7,121 nucleotides of DNA from contig SCUQ01000078.1 in the NCBI GenBank assembly GCA_004297635.1, forward strand, positions 1 to 7,121, written 5' to 3'. A program made the translations under genes and the position numbers. The stretch comes from Rhizorhabdus sp. GTDB lineage: Bacteria > Pseudomonadota > Alphaproteobacteria > Sphingomonadales > Sphingomonadaceae. A model generated the notes under the pieces. The model saw only the letters and a list, made by a program, of their open reading frames with translations, had not been told where the DNA came from and ran no database searches. Of this stretch, positions 1-7,121 are shown one piece after another; within the stretch, counting starts at the first letter, position 1, and each line of letters opens with the position of its first letter.

Positions 1-935
1 CGATCGGCGGCGAGGAGCAGCGGGCCGTCGATATCGACCCAGCGGGCGCCCTGTGCGGCAAGGATGGCGGGGGCGATGCCCAGGGAGGTGGAGAGCATGC
101 AGCCGACCATCAGTTCCAGCCCCAGTGCGCGCGCCTCGGTGGCGAGTGCCAGCGCCTCGGTGAGGCCGCCGGCCTTGTCGAGCTTGATGTTGATCGCGGC
201 ATAGCGGCCGGCGCAGCGGGGCAGATCGCCGCGATCCTGGCAGCTTTCGTCGGCACAGAGCGGGATCGGCGATACCACGCGATCGAGCAGATGGTCCGCC
301 CCCGCCCTGACCGGCTGCTCGATCAGTTCGACCCCGAAGGGCAGGAGGCGCGCCGCCTCGGCCGCGACGTCCCGGTCGGTCCAGCTCTCATTGGCATCGA
401 CGATCAGCCGCGCGGCGGGCGCTCCGCGGCGGACGGCGGCGACACGGTCGATATCGCCCTCCCCCGCCAGCTTCAGCTTCAGCAGCGGATAGGCCGGCGC
501 GGCGGCGCGGGCATCGGCCTCCATCCGCGCGGGGTCGCCCAGCGAGATGGTGAAGGCCGATTGCAGCGGCGCGGGCGCATCGAGCCCGGCAAGTACCCAG
601 GCCGGCGTGCCGCTGCGCTTCGCCTCCAGATCCCACAGCGCGCAATCGACCGCGTTGCGCGCCGCGCCGCGCGGCATCGCGGCCAGCAGCCCGGCCCGAT
701 CTATTCCGGCGGCGACCCGCCCGGCGATCGCCTCCGCCTGATCACGCACGCTCTGTGCCGTCTCGCCATGATAATAGATGGCGGTCGCCTCGCCCCGGCC
801 GACATGGCCGCCTTCGGCGATCTCGACCAGCACGACATCGACATGGGTCTTGGCGCCGCGCGCGATCACGAAGCTGCCGGCCACCGGCCAGGTTTCGATC
901 CGCGCGGTCAGCGACCGCTGCAACTGTCCTGCCAT
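1..935 (-). CDS. Enolase-superfamily racemase/epimerase (dipeptide epimerase or N-acetyl-D-Glu racemase DgcA type), 3' end cut by window edge
   Basis: The visible 311 codons start with MAGQLQRSLTARIE and cover an almost complete muconate-lactonizing-type enolase-superfamily enzyme, which racemises or epimerises an alpha-carbon using two lysines and a divalent metal. The catalytic set is all there: KLKLAG with K153 and K155, metal ligands D180 (in DANES), E206 (in EQP) and D229 (in ADES), and the opposite lysine K251 (in INIKLDKAGG). GCMLSTS and a VDIDGP motif (D301, D303) follow. In characterised L-Ala-D/L-Glu epimerases a D-x-D here binds the substrate ammonium group. Spacing fits E. coli YcjG, about 320 residues, so only some 10-20 residues are missing. 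In many alphaproteobacteria such proteins are named DgcA (N-acetyl-D-glutamate racemase), and sequence alone does not decide between the two. The ATG overlaps the upstream stop by one base (TGATG) and has no clear Shine-Dalgarno, suggesting coupled translation. Confidence 0.9.
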   Translation of the reverse strand, partial: MAGQLQRSLTARIETWPVAGSFVIARGAKTHVDVVLVEIAEGGHVGRGEATAIYYHGETAQSVRDQAEAIAGRVAAGIDRAGLLAAMPRGAARNAVDCALWDLEAKRSGTPAWVLAGLDAPAPLQSAFTISLGDPARMEADARAAAPAYPLLKLKLAGEGDIDRVAAVRRGAPAARLIVDANESWTDRDVAAEAARLLPFGVELIEQPVRAGADHLLDRVVSPIPLCADESCQDRGDLPRCAGRYAAINIKLDKAGGLTEALALATEARALGLELMVGCMLSTSLGIAPAILAAQGARWVDIDGPLLLAAD

Positions 936-2473
936 CAGGTGAGCGATGCCCCGCTTCCCGGGGTGCGCGGGATGGCGCGCGGCGCGCGGCTTGGCCAATA
1001 GGGTTTCGGCAGGACGCGGCCCTTGCGTTCGAGCGCGGACCTGACCTCCGGACGCGTGAGGAAGCCGGCCCAGAGATCACGCAGCCGCGACGGCGCTGCC
1101 GCCCATAGCGCGCCGGTCGGCTGGAACTGGAAAACCAGCTCCGTCCCCGCATCGTCGTCCTTGAAGGCTTCCAGCGCAAGCGCCGACGCTTCGCCGTCGC
1201 GATGCGCGCAGAGCAGCGCCTCGATCACCGCCGCATGATTCTGCCCGGCGAGCGGCTTGAGCCGGCCGAGCGCGGCAGCGGCCTCCGCGGTGCGGCCGAG
1301 CGCGCTGAGGGTGCAGACCTCGGTCCGGTCAAGCCAACGCAGTCCGAAATCATTGAGGATGCCGGCCGCACGGACACGCGCGCTGCGCGCCGCTTCCAGC
1401 CCCTGTGCCGAGCGGCCGGCCTCGTCGAGCAGTTCGGCGTGGGTGATCAGCGCCGTCGTGGCATCGGGCGTGCGTTCGAGATCGATCGTCGTGAAGGCGC
1501 GCAGCAGCTGTTCGGCCGCATCGCCGCGCTTGAGCATCGCCAGCGCCCTGGCCCGCAGCGATATGATCTGCACCGCTTCCCGGCTCATCCCGGTCGCGAC
1601 GCCGACCTGTTCGGTCATGTCGACGACATCCTGGTAACGGCCCAGCATCAGCATCGCATCGGCGGCATTGCGCAACGCCGTTTCGGAATTCGGCGATGTC
1701 CCGAATGCGTCCAGGCTGGCGCGGGCGTAGCGATCGGCCGCCACCGATCCCGCCGGCCCCAGCCGCGCCTCGATCACCGGCCACAGCGCCACATAATGGC
1801 GATCGACCATCATCGCGGTGAGCAGTTCCGGCTCGTCGATCCGTTCGAGCAGGCTTTCCGCCTCGGCGGTTTCGCCGCGGGTGACGAGTGCCCGGATCGC
1901 GACCTCGGCAAAGCCGGTGCGCATGTCGGGGTGGTCGGCGGGCGCCCAATCCGAACGAGCCAGCGCGATCAGCATCTTGTCCCGCGCCTCGCGGGCATCG
2001 GCGCGGCGCAGCTGGTTCGAGATTTCGCGGATAGCCGCCGCGCTGAGCATGTCGAGCGTGGCCGGCGACGTTGCGGCCAGGATCGCCAGCTGATCGGCCG
2101 CGTCGACGAAGCGGCGCTCATCCGCCGCGATCAGCACGCCGAAAGCGCGGACCACGCCGTCGCGCGGCAGCAGTTCGACCAGTTCGCGCTGGACCCTGCC
2201 CAGTTCGTCGAGGCGGTTTTCACGGCCAAGGCAGAGCAGCCGCATCCGCTGAACGAATGTCCGCTCGTCGCCCTTGCCCAGCCCGGGAACAAGCGGATCG
2301 AGCGCACCCAGAACGCCGGGGCAATCCTCACGCTGGGCTGCTGCCTGCGCCGCGGCGATCGCCGAACCCAGGTCGTCGGGCAGCGCGGACGGGGCAGCCT
2401 GGGCCGGCCGGGCGGCCACGAGCATCAGCGCGGTCAGGGATATCAGGGCCAGGGCCGGCGCCCTAGCCGGCAT
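935..2473 (-). CDS. Exported alpha-helical repeat (TPR-like) protein of unknown function
   Basis: This encodes 512 residues and I do not recognise a named family. Residues 1-26 form a clear Sec signal peptide: R4, a hydrophobic core around L8-A21, and an AQA cleavage site before A27, so the protein is probably periplasmic. There is no lipobox cysteine. The rest is Ala/Leu/Arg/Glu-rich helix-turn-helix material with TPR/Sel1-like spacing, for example around 200-220, 270-290, 305-330, 345-370 and 390-425, but without a strict TPR consensus. Four cysteines (C51, C81, C387, C422) may form disulfides. The C-terminus is basic and proline-rich (about 485-512). The start at 2473 is preferred over an upstream ATG at 2563 because it begins the signal peptide directly; the upstream start would put 30 residues before it and lie deep in the depolymerase gene. 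The gene overlaps phaZ by 11 nt and the racemase by 1 nt, so it sits in the middle of a coupled operon. Function unknown; a scaffold or binding role is only a guess from the fold. Confidence 0.85.
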   Translation of the reverse strand: MPARAPALALISLTALMLVAARPAQAAPSALPDDLGSAIAAAQAAAQREDCPGVLGALDPLVPGLGKGDERTFVQRMRLLCLGRENRLDELGRVQRELVELLPRDGVVRAFGVLIAADERRFVDAADQLAILAATSPATLDMLSAAAIREISNQLRRADAREARDKMLIALARSDWAPADHPDMRTGFAEVAIRALVTRGETAEAESLLERIDEPELLTAMMVDRHYVALWPVIEARLGPAGSVAADRYARASLDAFGTSPNSETALRNAADAMLMLGRYQDVVDMTEQVGVATGMSREAVQIISLRARALAMLKRGDAAEQLLRAFTTIDLERTPDATTALITHAELLDEAGRSAQGLEAARSARVRAAGILNDFGLRWLDRTEVCTLSALGRTAEAAAALGRLKPLAGQNHAAVIEALLCAHRDGEASALALEAFKDDDAGTELVFQFQPTGALWAAAPSRLRDLWAGFLTRPEVRSALERKGRVLPKPYWPSRAPRAIPRTPGSGASLT

Positions 2474-3686
2474 GCGCGGCGATCCATTCGTCGACCACGG
2501 GGGCGATCTGCTCGCGCCAGCGGCGCCCGTTGAAAATGCCGTAATGGCCGACCCGCTCGGCAATCAGATACCGCTTCTTCTCGTCGGGCAGCGCGGTGGC
2601 CAGCGTCAGTGCGGCCTTTGTCTGGCCGATGCCCGAAATATCGTCGCGCTCCCCTTCGATGGCGAGCAGCGCGATATCCTCGATCGCAGCCGGATCGACC
2701 CGGCGGCCGCGGTGCATGAACTCCCCCTTCGGAAGCAGATGGCGCTGGAACACCTGATCGATCGTCTGCAGGTAGAATTCGGCGGTCATGTCGCAGACCG
2801 AACGATATTCGTCATAGAAGGCCTTGGTCGAATCGGCGCTCTCGTCATCGCCCTCGACGAGATGACGGAACATGCTCCAGTGGCTGACCAGATGATTGCC
2901 GAGGTTCATCGCCATGAAGCCGGTGAGCTGGAGGAAGCCCGGATATACGCTGCGTCCCGCCCCCGGATAATAGACCGGCACGGTATGGATGACATTCTGC
3001 TCGAACCAGGCGAGCGGACGCTGCGTGGCGACGGTGTTGACCGCGGTGGGCGCCTCGCGGGTATCGATCGGGCCGCCCATCAGCGTCAGCGTGCGCGGCC
3101 GACAGGGATGATCGTCCGCCGCCATGACCGCCGCCGCGGCATAGGCCGGAACCGATGGCTGACAGACCGCGAGCATGTGCGTGCCGGGACCGAGCCGTTC
3201 CAGGAACTCGATCAGATAATCGATATAGTCGTCGAGATCGAACTGGCCCTCGCTCAGCGGCACCATCCGCGCATCGCGCCAGTCGGTGATGTAGACGTCA
3301 TGGCTGGTCATCAGCCGCTCGACCGTACCGCGCAGCAGCGTGGCGTAATGGCCCGACATCGGCGCGACGATCAGCAGCTTGGGCTGGTCGGCGATACCAC
3401 GGCGGCGAAATCGCTTGAGCTGGCCGAATGGCTTGCGGAGCAGGATCTCCTCGGTGACGGCGACCATTTTGCCGTTAACCTCCACCTCGGTGAAACCGAA
3501 ATCGGGTTTCCCGCGCGATGCCGATGCATGCGCGAAGACATCCAGGCCGGACGCCATCATCGGCGCCATCTTGCTGTACGACATCGGATTCAACGGGTTC
3601 TGGAGCCATTGGGCGCCGATGTTGGCCCATGTGCTGGCCGCCGACATCATCGTCCGCTGAAAGTCATACGCATTGTACAGCATCAT
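2463..3686 (-). CDS. phaZ: Intracellular polyhydroxyalkanoate depolymerase
   Basis: The 407-residue product matches the intracellular PHB/PHA depolymerase family (Ralstonia PhaZ type, about 410 residues), which cleaves stored amorphous polyhydroxyalkanoate granules in the cytoplasm. It opens with the characteristic MMLYNAYDFQRT segment and has no signal peptide. The alpha/beta-hydrolase nucleophile site is AVCQPSVPA with C175, the cysteine variant of the lipase box known in this family. The acid is D348 or D349 in EGERDDISG, and the base is H381 in VGHYGIFNGRRW. Spacing between these agrees with the family triad. The MAPMSGHYATLLRGTVE-like core (about 108-124) and TDWRDAR (134-140) are also typical. 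Two adjacent ATGs (3686, 3683) are possible; GGAG at 3690-3693 lies 3 nt before the first and 6 nt before the second, so the second may be used. This is the first gene of a three-gene operon and is divergent from the ABC exporter. Confidence 0.94.
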   Translation of the reverse strand: MMLYNAYDFQRTMMSAASTWANIGAQWLQNPLNPMSYSKMAPMMASGLDVFAHASASRGKPDFGFTEVEVNGKMVAVTEEILLRKPFGQLKRFRRRGIADQPKLLIVAPMSGHYATLLRGTVERLMTSHDVYITDWRDARMVPLSEGQFDLDDYIDYLIEFLERLGPGTHMLAVCQPSVPAYAAAAVMAADDHPCRPRTLTLMGGPIDTREAPTAVNTVATQRPLAWFEQNVIHTVPVYYPGAGRSVYPGFLQLTGFMAMNLGNHLVSHWSMFRHLVEGDDESADSTKAFYDEYRSVCDMTAEFYLQTIDQVFQRHLLPKGEFMHRGRRVDPAAIEDIALLAIEGERDDISGIGQTKAALTLATALPDEKKRYLIAERVGHYGIFNGRRWREQIAPVVDEWIAAHAG

Positions 3687-3828
3687 GTTCTCCGAGCCGC
3701 GCGAGTACGCGCATCACGCTTTAGCCGCGCCGTCGCGATATGCGAAGGCCGCAATCTCTATGTAGCTATGACAGTGCTGCATTGCGATATGGTTGATAGC
3801 AAGTCGATCAGGCTCTAGGGCCGCGACC
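3687..3828. promoter_or_regulatory. Divergent intergenic region, probable promoters for phaZ operon and ABC exporter
   Basis: These 142 bp separate two divergent genes, so both 5' transcription signals should lie here. The centre (about 3751-3800) is clearly richer in A and T than the surrounding coding DNA, as expected for promoters in a GC-rich genome. I cannot assign convincing -35/-10 pairs; the best minus-strand -10-like element is TACATA within 3756-3770. An 8-bp direct repeat GCGATATG occurs at 3735-3742 and 3784-3791, possibly an operator, possibly chance. The exporter has AGGG at 3817-3820, 8 nt before its ATG. Confidence 0.4.
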
Positions 3829-5610
<1,782 letters not shown>

Positions 5611-5756
5611 GGCGAAAACCCGTGCCCCGTCCTGTGCCTCATATTGTCTTGTCATCAGACGAAAAAGAGCGCTTGTCCGCGACGAGACCGGCGGATGTCG
5701 CCGGGGACGAAATCATGTCGGGCCCATGGGCCGCGACCGTATCAGGGGACTATGCC

Positions 5757-5999
5757 GTGGAACCTTTCGTTGGCCAGATCATCCAGGTCGGCTTCAATTT
5801 CGTACCCACGGGCTTCGCCGCATGCGACGGATCGCTGCTGCCGATCAATCAGAACCAGGCGCTGTTCGCGCTGCTCGGGACGACCTATGGCGGCGACGGC
5901 ATGGCGACCTTCGCCGTCCCCGATCTGAAGGCTGCCGACGAGGCGACCGGCCTGCATTCGCTGATCGCCATCGCCGGAATCTTCCCCAGCCGCGGCTGA
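5757..5999 (+). CDS. Compact phage tail-collar-domain (microcystin-dependent-protein-like) protein
   Basis: Read from the GTG at 5757 this is an 80-residue protein. MEPFVGQIIQVGFNF, GFAACDGSLLPI, ALFALLGTTYGGDG and TFAVPDL are the classic tail-collar (MdpB-like) motifs, here at residues 1-57. In full-length relatives (about 170-190 residues) PDL is followed by a long Gly/His-rich region and a final strand ending IxxxGIFPSR. Here only about 10 residues separate PDL from LIAIAGIFPSRG (69-80), so the middle is absent while both ends are kept. I chose GTG because AGGGGA (5744-5749) lies 7 nt upstream and relatives begin right before EPF. In-frame ATGs at 5715 (GGGGA at 5703-5707, 94 residues) and 5622 (125 residues) are alternatives. 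Its role is unknown; related domains occur in phage tail fibres and in stand-alone bacterial proteins. No other phage gene is present. Confidence 0.75.
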   Translation: MEPFVGQIIQVGFNFVPTGFAACDGSLLPINQNQALFALLGTTYGGDGMATFAVPDLKAADEATGLHSLIAIAGIFPSRG

Positions 6000-6014
6000 T
6001 CGGTTCGCCGATCG
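5997..6014 (+). terminator. Small hairpin with TTCG loop at the end of the collar gene
   Basis: GATCGG (5998-6003) pairs perfectly with CCGATC (6008-6013) around a TTCG loop, with a possible extra T-G pair at 5997/6014. It overlaps the TGA stop of the collar gene. There is no T-run after it, so it is a weak candidate intrinsic terminator, or a structure that protects the 3' end. The loop-closing pair is G-C rather than the extra-stable C-G. Confidence 0.35.
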
Positions 6015-6027
6015 CATCTGCCCTCGT

Positions 6028-6050
6028 CATCCCGGACCTGATCCGGGATG
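6028..6050. repeat. Palindromic intergenic repeat (REP-like, sphingomonad type)
   Basis: CATCCCGGA (6028-6036) and TCCGGGATG (6042-6050) form a perfect 9-bp inverted repeat around the 5-nt loop CCTGA. With the preceding CGT this matches, from memory, a short element found in many copies between genes of sphingomonads and some other alphaproteobacteria, whose reverse strand reads IPDQVRDD in spurious translations. It lies between the convergent collar and mmsB genes, where it could act as a bidirectional terminator or mRNA-stabilising stem. Only one copy is in this window, so the repeat status is recalled, not shown. Confidence 0.7.
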
Positions 6051-6077
6051 CCGGGTGTGGACATCGCGACGCGCGCG

Positions 6078-6971
6078 TCAGGCGGGCTTGTAGCTGCCGT
6101 CCAAGAGCTTGATGATCGCCGAGAAGTCCTTCCCGGCGCCGCCGAGATTGGCGAAGGCCTGGTAGAGATTTTCGGCAGCACCGCCCATCGGCACGCTGGC
6201 ACCGACGCCCTGCGCCGCCTCGACCGCGAGCTTGAGGTCCTTGAGCATCAGCCCGGCCGCGAAGCCGCCCTCATAGTCATTATCGGCGGGGCTTTGCGGG
6301 CCGACGCCGGGCAGCGGGCAATAGCTGGTCATCGACCAGCTCTGCCCGCTCGCCTTCGACGAGATGTCGTAGAAGGTCTGCGGATCGAGCCCCAGCTTGT
6401 TTGCCAGCGCGAAGGCCTCGCAGGTCGCGACCATCGTCGCGCCGAGGATCATGTTGTTGACGATCTTCGCCGCCTGCCCCGAACCTGGGGGACCGGCGTG
6501 GATCACCGCCTTGCCCATCGCCGCCAGGATCGGCTCGGCGCGCGCGAAATGCTCGGCGCTGGCGCCGACCATGAAGGTGAGCGTGCCGCCATTGGCGGCG
6601 GCAATCCCGCCCGAGACGGGCGCATCGACCATTGCGATGCCCTTCGCCAACGCGGCGGCATTGACCGCCCGCGCGCTGCCGACGTCGATCGTCGAGCAGT
6701 CGAGCAGCAGCACTCCGGCGGGGACCGCGCCGAACACCTCGCCCTCATAGACGGCACGGACATGCTGGCCGGCGGGCAGCATCGTCACGACGAAGTCCGC
6801 ATCGGTCACGGCATCGGCCGCCGAGGCAGCCGCCTTGCAGCCGGCCGCGACGGCGCGGTCGAGCGCCTCTTTCGACAGATCGAAAGCGCGGACGTCATGC
6901 CCCTTGGCGGCCAGGTTGGCGGCCATGCCGCCGCCCATATTGCCCAGGCCTATGAAGCCGATGCGCGCCAT
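6078..6971 (-). CDS. mmsB: 3-Hydroxyisobutyrate dehydrogenase
   Basis: The 297-residue product oxidises 3-hydroxyisobutyrate to methylmalonate semialdehyde in valine degradation. The N-terminal Rossmann fold has GLGNMG (G8, G10, G13), and D31 at the end of the second strand points to NAD rather than NADP. The substrate-binding DAPVSGG is at 117-122 and onwards, the catalytic lysine is K169 in GQAAKIVNN with N173 nearby, and KDLKLA carries K244. The stretch CPLPGVGPQSPADNDY (about 218-233) before GFAAGLMLKDL is typical of MmsB and separates it from tartronate semialdehyde or glyoxylate reductases of the same superfamily. Length is normal. The ATG is supported by AAGGGAG at 6978-6984, 6 nt upstream and inside the previous gene. 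Only one base separates it from the stop of the upstream hydratase, so the two are co-transcribed and probably coupled. Confidence 0.94.
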   Translation of the reverse strand: MARIGFIGLGNMGGGMAANLAAKGHDVRAFDLSKEALDRAVAAGCKAAASAADAVTDADFVVTMLPAGQHVRAVYEGEVFGAVPAGVLLLDCSTIDVGSARAVNAAALAKGIAMVDAPVSGGIAAANGGTLTFMVGASAEHFARAEPILAAMGKAVIHAGPPGSGQAAKIVNNMILGATMVATCEAFALANKLGLDPQTFYDISSKASGQSWSMTSYCPLPGVGPQSPADNDYEGGFAAGLMLKDLKLAVEAAQGVGASVPMGGAAENLYQAFANLGGAGKDFSAIIKLLDGSYKPA

Positions 6972-6972
6972 G

Positions 6973-7121
6973 TCATTCTCCCTTCCAGTTGCCTGGACGC
7001 TTCTCGACGAAGGCGGCCATGCCCTCGGCCTTGTCCTCGGTGGCGCAGACGCCGTTGAACAGGCGGCGCTCGAACAGCAGCCCCATCGCCAGACCGGTTT
7101 CGAAGGCGGCGTTGACCGCTT
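6973..7121 (-). CDS. Enoyl-CoA hydratase/isomerase family protein, C-terminal fragment (5' part beyond window)
   Basis: Only the last 48 codons and the TGA stop are in the window; the beginning lies to the right of the edge. The visible peptide, [14 protein letters not shown] then [20 protein letters not shown] and [15 protein letters not shown], is the standard C-terminal helix region of short-chain enoyl-CoA hydratases (crotonase family). It includes the F-ATEDxxEGMxAFxEKR signature. The catalytic glutamates lie upstream and cannot be seen. Sitting one base before mmsB, it most likely hydrates methacrylyl-CoA or a similar branched enoyl-CoA in valine catabolism, although a general fatty-acid hydratase is possible. 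3-Hydroxyisobutyryl-CoA hydrolase, another crotonase-fold enzyme often in such operons, is less likely because its C-terminus differs. Confidence 0.88.
   Translation of the reverse strand, partial: AVNAAFETGLAMGLLFERRLFNGVCATEDKAEGMAAFVEKRPGNWKGE

Noticed and set aside
291..1179. Several plus- and minus-strand frames over the racemase and its junction
   Set aside because: They conflict with the minus-strand racemase, whose full catalytic set is visible in one uninterrupted frame.
1202..3818. Long plus-strand open frames (1202-2533 and 2274-3818) opposite the helical protein and phaZ
   Set aside because: Low-complexity Arg/Gly/His/Gln composition and no recognisable fold, while the opposite strand has clear gene features and coupled junctions.
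5611..6000. Prophage remnant around the collar protein
   Set aside because: No integrase, capsid, tail or lysis gene and no attachment repeats are visible. Collar-domain proteins commonly occur alone in bacterial genomes.
6048..7058. 336-codon plus-strand open frame antisense to mmsB
   Set aside because: It begins in the palindromic repeat and spans both the mmsB and hydratase coding regions; the composition is typical of antisense shadows.

Overview
The window looks like chromosomal DNA of a high-GC alphaproteobacterium, most likely a sphingomonad. This rests on the GC-rich codon use, the gene content (valine catabolism, intracellular polyhydroxyalkanoate turnover), and a short palindrome at 6028-6050. 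The antisense reading of that palindrome gives the peptide IPDQVRDD, familiar from spurious ORFs over an abundant sphingomonad intergenic repeat. The placement is inference; no rRNA or other marker gene is present.

Layout. From 3686 leftwards to the window edge runs a tightly packed minus-strand operon of three genes. These are an intracellular PHA depolymerase (phaZ-like, 2463-3686), an exported helical-repeat protein of unknown function (935-2473), and an enolase-superfamily racemase/epimerase of the dipeptide epimerase / DgcA type (1-935, cut by the edge). The first two overlap by 11 nt and the last two share one base (TGATG), so translational coupling is likely. A 142-bp divergent intergenic region (3687-3828) separates this operon from a plus-strand MsbA-like half-size ABC exporter (3829-5610). 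After a gap of about 146 bp comes a very small plus-strand tail-collar-fold protein (5757-5999). A convergent intergenic gap (6000-6077) holds two hairpins, one of them the palindromic repeat. The right end is a minus-strand valine-degradation cluster: 3-hydroxyisobutyrate dehydrogenase mmsB (6078-6971), preceded by the last 48 codons of an enoyl-CoA hydratase (6973-7121, cut by the edge).

How the genes fit together. The mmsB/hydratase pair are consecutive-type steps of valine catabolism. PhaZ mobilises stored PHA; why it is coupled to an exported helical protein and an amino-acid or dipeptide racemase is not obvious and is the most interesting contextual question here. The compact collar protein stands alone without phage genes and appears to lack most of the domain normally found between the collar motif and the C-terminal strand. 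I see no convincing new multi-gene system, no tRNA, no CRISPR array and no insertion sequence. No stretch over 300 bases lacks a gene.
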